From Robiginitomaculum sp. (GTDB lineage Bacteria > Pseudomonadota > Alphaproteobacteria > Caulobacterales > Maricaulaceae): DNA of 48,292 bases. The translations under genes and the position numbers were made by a program. The DNA lies in the NCBI GenBank assembly GCA_027080345.1, contig JALWSB010000147.1, positions 1 to 48,292 on the forward strand, given 5' to 3'. Shown piece after piece: positions 9,336-17,573 of the stretch (positions are counted from its first letter, which is position 1; each line of letters starts with the position of its first letter). The notes under the pieces are model-generated. The model saw only the letters and a list, made by a program, of their open reading frames with translations, had not been told where the DNA came from and ran no database searches.

Positions 9336-10994
9336 ATGACCCGTGCGCGCAAGAACCCGTTTCGTAATCTCAAAGGTGATATTTTTGGCGGCTTGACGGC
9401 GGCGGTTATTGCCTTGCCGCTGGCGCTGGCATTTGGTGTGGCCTCGGGCCTTGGGCCGGCGGCGGGGCTTTACGGGGCCATTGCCACGGGCTTTTTTGCC
9501 GCCCTTTTTGGCGGCACACCGGCGCAAGTGTCCGGCCCGACCGGCCCCATGACCGTTGTCATGGGCGCGGTTGTCGCCAGCCATGCCGGGACACTGCCCG
9601 AAGCCTTTGCCATTGTCATGCTCGGCGGGGCCTTGCAGATTTTGTTCGGCTTTGTCCGTGTCGGGCGTTATGTGCGCTATACGCCCTATTCGGTGGTGTC
9701 GGGTTTTATGACCGGCATTGGCCTGATCATTATCATTATGCAGATTTTGCCCTTTATCGGCCTGCCGGCGGCCTCAGGTGGGCCGCTTGGTGCGGTGCGC
9801 GCCTTGCTGCTTTTGGATCCGCACACCATCAAGTTCAGCGGTCCGGCGCTGGCGGTGGTTGCATTGGTCACCATTATTGGCTGGCCGCAAGCCTTGCGAC
9901 GCTTTATTCCCTCCCCACTGGCGGCCCTGACCATAGGTACGTTGCTGGGGGTTTTTGTCCTGAAAGGCGCGCCGACAATCGGCGCTATTCCGGCCGGTCT
10001 GCCAAGTTTTCACATGCCGGTTTTCAGCATGCACGATCTTGGCGGCATGTTGCAAGCCGGGCTGGTTCTGGCATTGCTGGGATCAATAGACAGTCTTTTG
10101 ACCTCCTTGGTGGCTGATTCCATTACCCGCACGACGCATGATTCCAATCAGGAACTGATCGGCCAGGGTATTGGTAATATGGTGGCCGGGCTTATTGGTG
10201 GTCTGCCGGGCGCCGGGGCGACCATGCGCACGGTGATCAATGTGCGGGCCGGAGGGCGCACACCGCTTTCCGGGGCGATTCATGCGCTGGTTTTACTGGC
10301 GCTGGCGCTGGGGTTGGGGCCGTTGGCCTCGCACATCCCCTTGGCGGTGCTGGCGGGCATTTTGATGAAAGTCGGCTGGGACATCATCGATTGGGGCTAT
10401 GTCAAACACCTTCATGTGGTGCCGCGCGACAAGGCCGTGGTGATGGCGGTCACATTTTTTATGACGGTGTTTGTCGATCTGATCACAGCGGTGGCGGTGG
10501 GTATTATTCTGGCCGCTTTTGTCAATGCCAGGGCGCTCGGCGAAGAACAGCTTAAAGGCATTCAACACCATAGCGGCGAAGATGGCGAAGATGCGTTTTT
10601 AAGCGAAGAAGAACGTGATTTGCTGCGCAAAGCCAAGGGCCGGATTATCCTGACCCGCTTGCGCGGCGCATTTTCCTATGCCTCCGCGCGCGAGCTCAGC
10701 CGCCGCGTCAGTCAAAAAATTCTTGGCCGCATGGTTGATATTTATGATTTTTCCGATGCCGGCTATATCGATCCAAGCGCCGCCATGGCGCTGGATGATT
10801 TGTTTAAACAGGCACGCAGCGGCAATCAGATCATTTTAATTGCCGGGCTGAAGGGCAAAGCGAAAAAAACCCTCGAAGGGTTTGGTGTGCTTGATCTTGT
10901 AGATGATAACCACCGCTACAAGTCGCGCCGCGCGGCGATCGTGGCGGCGCTGGACCTGCTGGCCCAAAATACGGAAAATCAATCATCTGAATGA
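9336..10994 (+). CDS. SulP family inorganic anion transporter with STAS domain
   Basis: GGLTAAVIALPLALAFGVASGLGPAAGLYGAI, many TM segments, C-terminal STAS-like domain. Confidence 0.9.
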   Translation: MTRARKNPFRNLKGDIFGGLTAAVIALPLALAFGVASGLGPAAGLYGAIATGFFAALFGGTPAQVSGPTGPMTVVMGAVVASHAGTLPEAFAIVMLGGALQILFGFVRVGRYVRYTPYSVVSGFMTGIGLIIIIMQILPFIGLPAASGGPLGAVRALLLLDPHTIKFSGPALAVVALVTIIGWPQALRRFIPSPLAALTIGTLLGVFVLKGAPTIGAIPAGLPSFHMPVFSMHDLGGMLQAGLVLALLGSIDSLLTSLVADSITRTTHDSNQELIGQGIGNMVAGLIGGLPGAGATMRTVINVRAGGRTPLSGAIHALVLLALALGLGPLASHIPLAVLAGILMKVGWDIIDWGYVKHLHVVPRDKAVVMAVTFFMTVFVDLITAVAVGIILAAFVNARALGEEQLKGIQHHSGEDGEDAFLSEEERDLLRKAKGRIILTRLRGAFSYASARELSRRVSQKILGRMVDIYDFSDAGYIDPSAAMALDDLFKQARSGNQIILIAGLKGKAKKTLEGFGVLDLVDDNHRYKSRRAAIVAALDLLAQNTENQSSE

Positions 10995-11106
10995 GTCTGG
11001 ACCCTACGATTAGTATGCGCTTTCTAAAGTGTGCGCGTAAAACCGGCTTCATCGAATACTTGAACAATTCAGGCCCCGCCTGAAAATCCACGATGGAGAG
11101 AGACTC

Positions 11107-11808
11107 ATGGCGAAAGTCAGCAAAACAGCGGCCAAGAAAATTGGCGCAAAAATCGAAGCCCAGAGCAAGGACGTTGCTCACAAGATCTGGTTGGCCGGCA
11201 TTGGTGCCTATGGCCGCGCCTACACCGAAGCGCGCGATGGCGCTTTGAAACTCAATGCAGGCACCAGCGAGTTTTTTGACGATCTGGTCAAGCGCGGCGA
11301 AGCCATTGAAGGCGATGTGGTTTCCCGTATTGCCTCTAATGAACGTCTGTCGAGCGCTGGGGCACGGGTTGCCAAGGTTGCCAATACCGCCAGCCGCATT
11401 TCCCAAAAGCAACGCGAACGTCTCGAAACCCGCATGGAACGCATGCGCAGCGCTTTGGGCTTTGGCAAAAAGAACAGCAAGGTTGATGCCCTGCACGCCA
11501 AAATCGACCGTCTGGAAGAAGAAATCGCCGCCATTCGCAATGAAACCAGTGTCACAAAAGGCAAGACCGCCGACAAAAGCGTCGCCGACCGTCTGGCCCA
11601 ACTGACCGGCGAAATTGAAGCGATTGCCAAGGCCAATACCCCCAAAAAGGCCCCGGTCCGCAAGACCCGTACGGCGAAAAAACCTGCGGCTAAAAAGGCA
11701 GCACCTAAAAAGGCTGCGCCTAAAAAGACGGTTGCCAAAAAAGCTGAAACGGTGAAAACCGAAGCCAAACCCGCCCCTGCCAAATCCTCCCCCAAAGCAG
11801 CGGCGTAA
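11107..11808 (+). CDS. Phasin family protein (PhaF-like, Lys/Ala-rich C-terminus)
   Basis: KIWLAGIGAYGRAYTEA...FFDDLVKRGEAIE phasin region, then AAKKAAPKKAAPKKTVAKKAE tail. Confidence 0.82.
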   Translation: MAKVSKTAAKKIGAKIEAQSKDVAHKIWLAGIGAYGRAYTEARDGALKLNAGTSEFFDDLVKRGEAIEGDVVSRIASNERLSSAGARVAKVANTASRISQKQRERLETRMERMRSALGFGKKNSKVDALHAKIDRLEEEIAAIRNETSVTKGKTADKSVADRLAQLTGEIEAIAKANTPKKAPVRKTRTAKKPAAKKAAPKKAAPKKTVAKKAETVKTEAKPAPAKSSPKAAA

Positions 11809-11848
11809 AATGCATAAGGTTCGGCGCTGGCTGAACGTGCGTTTTGAA

Positions 11849-11876
11849 ACGGGAGGCTGCGGCCTCCCGTTTTTTT
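11849..11876 (+). terminator. Rho-independent terminator after the phasin gene
   Basis: ACGGGAGGCtgcgGCCTCCCGTTTTTTT: GC-rich stem followed by a T-run. Confidence 0.85.
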
Positions 11877-12507
11877 ACCCGATCATCTTCTCATAATGGG
11901 CGCTGGCGGCCTGCATGAAGGAAAACCCGGCCGCGCCCATATGCGGGGCCACCAGAACCATGATCTGAAAGACGGTTTTGTGGATAAGGTGGCCCGGTGG
12001 CGTGTTGGTGTTTTCAATAAGGTCCAGGCTCAGCCAGAACGTCATGGCCGAGAGGATTTGGTCGGTCAGCACAGCGGTGATGCGCGGGTCCAAAAACAAA
12101 ACATCGCGTTTGTTTAGATCATTCAGAAGGGTATGAATGGCCTGACGTTGCTCAGCCAAAAGGGCGCGAAACCGCACCGCAAGGTCCGGATAGCGTGATA
12201 ACAGTTCACCAAGGTTGCGATAGAAAAAACGAAAGTCGAAAATTTCTTCCAGAATGATGTAATTATAGACCCAATTGTCCTCGATCGAGGTAATGCGGCC
12301 CCGGGAGCCACGCAGGATAATGCGCATTTCGTGTTCAAAATCATCAAACAGGGCTTTGATAATCGCGTCTTTGCCCTTGAAATGGTAATAAAGATTGCCC
12401 GGTGACATATCGAGCGCATTGGCAATATCCACGGCGGACTGGCTGGCTTCGCCCTCTTCATTGAAGAGCGCCAGGCTGGCCTGCAAGATGCGATCACGGG
12501 TTTTCAT
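11875..12507 (-). CDS. TetR/AcrR family transcriptional regulator
   Basis: N-terminal HTH: RDRILQASLALFNEEGEASQSAVDIANALDMSPGNLYYHFKGKDAII; divergent from phaC. Confidence 0.9.
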   Translation of the reverse strand: MKTRDRILQASLALFNEEGEASQSAVDIANALDMSPGNLYYHFKGKDAIIKALFDDFEHEMRIILRGSRGRITSIEDNWVYNYIILEEIFDFRFFYRNLGELLSRYPDLAVRFRALLAEQRQAIHTLLNDLNKRDVLFLDPRITAVLTDQILSAMTFWLSLDLIENTNTPPGHLIHKTVFQIMVLVAPHMGAAGFSFMQAASAHYEKMIG

Positions 12508-12584
12508 GGGTCACGGCGCATATTTCTTTCGATTTTCATCGGCTTTAGTTTGACACATAAACGGCAACATGAAACGATTTTTTA

Positions 12585-12600
12585 TGACATTGGGCTGTCA
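12585..12600. promoter_or_regulatory. Candidate operator in the TetR-phaC divergent region
   Basis: TGACA-N6-TGTCA dyad; a second palindrome GTCAA-A-TTGAC lies at 12614-12624. Confidence 0.3.
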
Positions 12601-12646
12601 AGCGGATATATTGGTCAAATTGACGGGTTAAGTTGAACAAAGAGGA

Positions 12647-14338
12647 ATGACGGACATGGCAAAGAATCAGGGCGGTATTGGCGCGGATGCGGCGCAATCA
12701 ACCACCGCACTAAATCCGTTGATGGGGATTAACCGCCAGGAATTGCTGGGCGCGGTGGCCATGCTTTTGCGCCGGACCGGCACCAGCCCGGTCGCCTCGG
12801 CAAAATATGCGGGGCGTATGGCCAAGGAAGGCGCTGAAATTTTACTCGGTAAATCAGAGCGTGCGCCGGACCCGCGAGACCGGCGGTTTCAGGATCCGGC
12901 CTGGACATTCAATCCATTTTACAAGCGCGGGTTACAGGCATATCTGGCCATGCAGGACCATTTGCACACCTGGGTAGATGATCTCAAACTTGACGAATTG
13001 GAACAGGCCCGCGCCCAATTTGTGATGGGCATGATTATTGATGCCATTGCCCCGACGAACTCTTTGGCCGGCAATCCCATGGCGCAAAAGCGGGTGATCG
13101 ATTCGGGGGGGCTGTCGCTGATCAAGGGTTTGCAAAACGCCTATAATGACATGACCAAAAACGGCGGCATGCCGTCACAGGTTGACAAACGCCCCTTCAA
13201 GGTCGGCGAAAACCTCGCCAACACGCCGGGCAAGGTGGTGTGGAAAAACGATCTGATGGAGTTGATCCAGTACACGCCGACAACGGAAAAAGTACATAAA
13301 ATTCCGTTTTTGCAAATTCCGCCGCAAATCAACAAATTTTACGCCAGCGATCTTTCTCCTGACAAGAGCTTTGTGCGTTACATTTTAAGCCAGGGTATTC
13401 AGACATTTATTGTCAGTTGGGCCAATCCGCAAAAGGAAAACGCACACTGGGGCCTGCAAGATTATGTCGACAGCCTGATTCAGGCCAGCGAGGTCATCGC
13501 GCAGATTACCGGCTCCAAAAAACTCAACGTATCGGGGGCCTGTTCCGGGGGTATTACCACGGCCACTTTTGCCAGCACGCTGGCCGCCGCCGGGGACAAA
13601 CGCATTAACGCTTTGACGTTTCAGGTCTGCGTTTTGGATCCGCGCCGCGATGACAGCGAATTGGGGCAGATTGTATCGGAAAGAAGTATTGAGATTGCCC
13701 GCACCTGGTCGCGCCGCCAGGGCATTCTTAAAGGCGACGATCTGGCGCGCATGTTCGCCTGGATGCGGCCCAACGATCTGGTCTGGGGCTATGTCATCAA
13801 TAATTATCTGATGGGCCAGGATCCGCCCCCGTTTGATGTTTTGTTCTGGAATGCCGACACCACCAATTTACCGGCGCAATTGCATTCGGATTATCTCGAC
13901 ATGAGTGTTTTCGAGCCGTTTGCCAATCCGGGCAAATTTGAATTTGCCGGGCATAAGGCGGATCTGACCAAGGTCAAATGTGATACCTTTATTGTCGCTG
14001 GCATCAAGGACCACATCACGCCCTGGAAAGCCTGTTACCGGACCACAAAACTGGTGGGGGCGAAGAATGTCAAATTCGTGCTCTCCAATAGCGGCCATAT
14101 TCAGTCTTTGTTGAACCCGCCGGGCAACCCAAAATCGAAATACTTCACCAATGACGATCTTTCGGGTACGGCGGATGAATGGGCGGCGGCGGCCAAGGAA
14201 GTGCCCGGTTCCTGGTGGGTCGAATGGTCCACCTGGTTAAAAGAGCACTCGGGGCCGGAAAAAACCGCGCCCAAAGAGCAAGGCTCAGCCGCTTTTCCGC
14301 CGCTTGTTGACGCGCCGGGTGAATATGTGTTCGGCTAA
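12647..14338 (+). CDS. phaC: Class I poly(R)-hydroxyalkanoate synthase
   Basis: Lipase-box-like SGACSGG; FVVSWANP-like IQTFIVSWANPQKENAHWGLQDYV; C-terminal SGHIQSLLNPPGNPKS; W-rich end. ATG at 12656 is an alternative start. Confidence 0.95.
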   Translation: MTDMAKNQGGIGADAAQSTTALNPLMGINRQELLGAVAMLLRRTGTSPVASAKYAGRMAKEGAEILLGKSERAPDPRDRRFQDPAWTFNPFYKRGLQAYLAMQDHLHTWVDDLKLDELEQARAQFVMGMIIDAIAPTNSLAGNPMAQKRVIDSGGLSLIKGLQNAYNDMTKNGGMPSQVDKRPFKVGENLANTPGKVVWKNDLMELIQYTPTTEKVHKIPFLQIPPQINKFYASDLSPDKSFVRYILSQGIQTFIVSWANPQKENAHWGLQDYVDSLIQASEVIAQITGSKKLNVSGACSGGITTATFASTLAAAGDKRINALTFQVCVLDPRRDDSELGQIVSERSIEIARTWSRRQGILKGDDLARMFAWMRPNDLVWGYVINNYLMGQDPPPFDVLFWNADTTNLPAQLHSDYLDMSVFEPFANPGKFEFAGHKADLTKVKCDTFIVAGIKDHITPWKACYRTTKLVGAKNVKFVLSNSGHIQSLLNPPGNPKSKYFTNDDLSGTADEWAAAAKEVPGSWWVEWSTWLKEHSGPEKTAPKEQGSAAFPPLVDAPGEYVFG

Positions 14339-14371
14339 GGACATAAACCCGCGTTGCGTAAAGGAGGTCTC

Positions 14372-15232
14372 ATGACCAGCTCAAATGAGCGCCTGACCAT
14401 CAGCTATGAAACCATTGGCAATCAGGTCTTGCGCACCGCGCATTGGCAGGCCGAAGTTGATATGGGCAAGCGCCCGGTGCTGTTTTTCAATGGCATCGGG
14501 GCCAATCTCGAACTGGCACTGGTGCTTGGTGAATTATTGCCGGACCGGGATGTGTTGATGTTTGATGTGCCCGGCGTTGGCGAATCACCCACCCCGATGT
14601 TTCCTTATCGCCCCTGGCAGTTGGCGCGCATGGCACGCAAGCTGGTCGACCTTTTCGGCTTTGACGAGTTGGACGTTATGGGGGTTTCCTGGGGCGGGGT
14701 GATGGCCCAGCAATTTGCCCTGCAATATAGAAAACGCGTGCAGCGGATTATTCTGGCGGCGACCACAACCGGTGTGACCATGATACCGGGCAAGATGGCG
14801 TCTATTTCAAAAATGACCGACCCGCGCCGCTATGCGGACCCGGATTTTATGCGGCGTAATTTTGAAACGCTTTATGGCGACGAAATGGAAGGCGGGGCGC
14901 ATGCGCATGTCCGCTCTTTAAAACCCCCCAGCACCAGAGGCTATCTTTACCAAATGCTGGCCTTTATGGGCTGGTCGAGCCTGCCGTTTTTGCGCCTGTT
15001 GCGCCAGCCAACGCTGATTCTGGCCGGGGATCGCGACACCATTGTGCCGATGGCCAATGCGCATATTCTGAACTTTGCCCTGCCCAATGCGCGGCTGCAT
15101 GTGGTTGACGATGGCGGGCATTTGTTTTTGGTGACACGGGCGGCGCAAACCATTCCGGTTATTCAGGAGTTTTTGGATGAACCGCGCGGCAACGGCATTG
15201 CTGATGTGCGTCCGGTCTCCCAGTCTGCGTAA
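14372..15232 (+). CDS. phaZ: Intracellular PHA depolymerase-like alpha/beta hydrolase
   Basis: LFFNGIGANLEL, FDVPGVGESPTP, GVSWGGVMAQQFA, ATTTGVTMIPGK, LAGDRDTIVP, DDGGHLFLVTRA blocks like Pseudomonas-type PhaZ; start at 14372 (MTSSNERL). Confidence 0.88.
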   Translation: MTSSNERLTISYETIGNQVLRTAHWQAEVDMGKRPVLFFNGIGANLELALVLGELLPDRDVLMFDVPGVGESPTPMFPYRPWQLARMARKLVDLFGFDELDVMGVSWGGVMAQQFALQYRKRVQRIILAATTTGVTMIPGKMASISKMTDPRRYADPDFMRRNFETLYGDEMEGGAHAHVRSLKPPSTRGYLYQMLAFMGWSSLPFLRLLRQPTLILAGDRDTIVPMANAHILNFALPNARLHVVDDGGHLFLVTRAAQTIPVIQEFLDEPRGNGIADVRPVSQSA

Positions 15233-15262
15233 TATATTCTCAAGCACCCAAGGTATAAAAAG

Positions 15263-16597
15263 ATGTCTGATGCGTCGGCGGTTTTCTATCGTTCCCTTGC
15301 GCCATCAATGCCCGAGGCGGTCAACGCCAAAGGCATGTATATTTACGATCAGGACGGCAAACAATATCTGGATATGAGCGGCGGCGCCGCCGTTTCCTGT
15401 GTTGGCCATGCCCATCCCCATGTTGTGCAGGCCTTGTGCGCACAGGTTGAAACCATGGGGTTTGCCCACACCGCTTTTTTCACGAACGCACCGCAAGAAC
15501 GCCTTGCGGCGCATATTGCCGGCAAGTTTGCCGAGGCCGGGGCGAAGGTTTATTTTACCTCTGGCGGGTCGGAGGCCAATGAAACGGCGTTCAAGCTGGC
15601 CTGGCAATACTGGCGTAGCAAGGGTCAGCCAAACAAGAAAAAAATCATTAGCCGGGTGCACAGCTATCACGGCAATACGCTGGCAACCTTGTCGGCCAGC
15701 GGTAATTTGCCGCGCCGCCGGGTGATGGGCGATGTGCTGTTTGACTGGCCAAGAATAGACCCGTGCTATGCGTACCGCGACCAAAAAGAAGGCGAACCGG
15801 CTGAAGCCTATGGCCTGCGCGCCGCCAACCGGCTTGAAGATATGATTGCCCGCGAGGGGGCCGAAACAATCGCCGCCTTTATTGCCGAGCCGGTGGTCGG
15901 GGCTTCTTTGGGTGTTGTGCCGCCCGCGCCGGGCTATTTCAAACGCATCCGTGAAATATGCGACACTCATGATATTTTGCTGATTGCCGATGAAATCATG
16001 TGCGGCACCGGGCGCACAGGCACGTTTTTCGCCCACGAGCAGGACGGGTTTTTGCCCGATATTGTCACCCTGGCCAAGGGCATTGCCGGGGGCTATCAGC
16101 CCCTGGCGGCAACCCTGGCACGGGCCAAAGTGCATCAGACTTTTACCCAAACGGGCAAGGCGTTTGCGCACGGTCATACCTATGTCGGTCATGCCAGCGC
16201 CTGCGCTGCCGGTCTGGCGGTGATGGAAGTGATTGAGGACGAAGACCTTTTGTCAAACGTGCGCCATACCGGCGACTATCTGCAAGAGCATCTGACGGCC
16301 GCCTTTGGCGGGCGTGCTTATGTTGGTGATATACGCGGGCGCGGGCTTTTTCGCGGTATTGAATTTGTCGCCGACAAGAAGACAAAAGCCCCGTTCGCCG
16401 ATGAGATGAACATAACGCCAGCGCTAAAACGCGCTGCCATGCAGCATGGTTTGATCTGTTATCCGGGCGGCGGCTCGGCGCGCGATAATCTGGGCAGTCA
16501 TATCCTGCTGGCCCCGCCCTTTATTGCTGAACCTGCGCACATTGATGCGCTCATCGGCAAGCTGGATGCCATGTTTGCGGACGTTTTTGATGGCTGA
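15263..16597 (+). CDS. Class III (PLP-dependent) aminotransferase
   Basis: SGGAAVSCVGHAHPHV, FTSGGSEANETAFKLA, LLIADEIMCGTGRTGTFFAHEQ, LAKGIAGGYQPLAA. Confidence 0.93.
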   Translation: MSDASAVFYRSLAPSMPEAVNAKGMYIYDQDGKQYLDMSGGAAVSCVGHAHPHVVQALCAQVETMGFAHTAFFTNAPQERLAAHIAGKFAEAGAKVYFTSGGSEANETAFKLAWQYWRSKGQPNKKKIISRVHSYHGNTLATLSASGNLPRRRVMGDVLFDWPRIDPCYAYRDQKEGEPAEAYGLRAANRLEDMIAREGAETIAAFIAEPVVGASLGVVPPAPGYFKRIREICDTHDILLIADEIMCGTGRTGTFFAHEQDGFLPDIVTLAKGIAGGYQPLAATLARAKVHQTFTQTGKAFAHGHTYVGHASACAAGLAVMEVIEDEDLLSNVRHTGDYLQEHLTAAFGGRAYVGDIRGRGLFRGIEFVADKKTKAPFADEMNITPALKRAAMQHGLICYPGGGSARDNLGSHILLAPPFIAEPAHIDALIGKLDAMFADVFDG

Positions 16598-17408
16598 TCC
16601 TCTGATCATCATGGTGGCACCAAACGGGGCGCGGCGGCAAAAATCAGATCATCCTGATCTGCCGATCACCCCGGCAGAACTCGCCCGCTGCGCCAAAGAC
16701 ATTCGCGATGCCGGGGCCAGTATTATGCATTTGCATGTGCGTGATGCGGATAATGCCCATTCATTGGATACGGAGCGCTATCGCGCCGCCATTGATGCCA
16801 TCAGGGCGGCGGTGGGTGATGATCTGATCATTCAGGCAACAAGCGAGGCCGTTGGCCGCTATACGCGGTTTGCGCAAATGCAAATGGTCAGGGATTTGCG
16901 CCCCGAGGCGGTCTCTTTGGCCCTGCGCGAAGTGTGCCCCGATGAAGAAGCGGTGGGTGATTTGGCGCAGCTTGTGCGCTTTATGCGTAAAGAACGAATC
17001 ACCCCCCAATATATTCTTTATGACGAAGCGGACCAGTTGCGCTTTGAGGCCTTGAGACAGGCAGGGGTTTTCGAGAATGAGCGGCCTTTTGTTTTATTTG
17101 TTCTTGGGCGTTATGGCGCGCCTGTGCAAGACGCGCCCGAAGGCATTGCCGCATTTAAAAGAAAAATTGCTTGTGTTTCATACCCTTGGGCGGTGTGCGG
17201 CTTTGGCCCTGAGGAGCGCGATGCGGTTTTGTTTGCCATCTCTTGCGGCGGGCATATTCGCGTTGGCTTTGAAAACAATCTGCAAGACGAGACCGGGGCG
17301 CGTCTGCCCTCCAATACCACTATGGTCGGTTTTTGTGTCCGCAAAGCGCAAGAAAATCAGCGGCCTGTCGCGCGCGCTGATGATGTCAGGGCATTTTTAA
17401 GCGCATAA
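16590..17408 (+). CDS. BKACE family beta-keto acid cleavage enzyme (3-keto-5-aminohexanoate cleavage protein family)
   Basis: MADPLIIMVAPNGARRQKSDHPDLPITPAELA...GASIMHLHVRD...; 8-nt overlap with the aminotransferase gene. Confidence 0.88.
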   Translation: MADPLIIMVAPNGARRQKSDHPDLPITPAELARCAKDIRDAGASIMHLHVRDADNAHSLDTERYRAAIDAIRAAVGDDLIIQATSEAVGRYTRFAQMQMVRDLRPEAVSLALREVCPDEEAVGDLAQLVRFMRKERITPQYILYDEADQLRFEALRQAGVFENERPFVLFVLGRYGAPVQDAPEGIAAFKRKIACVSYPWAVCGFGPEERDAVLFAISCGGHIRVGFENNLQDETGARLPSNTTMVGFCVRKAQENQRPVARADDVRAFLSA

Positions 17409-17573
17409 GGCGTAAAACGTCACAAAAGTGTTGCGAAAAGTACACACATGAGCACTCTCTAATACCTGACAGCTTGTTTTGGTTTACCATTGTGAGTTGA
17501 GGGCCTAGTAGTGCGGTAATAAAAACAGAAAAGCCATCACTGACACATTTTATTCCGATCCAAGGGGGATTTC

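Noticed and set aside
11686-11745. Direct repeats in DNA (gcacctaaaaaggctgcgcctaaaaag)
   Set aside because: Explained by the Lys/Ala/Pro-rich coding repeat of the phasin tail, not a non-coding repeat element.
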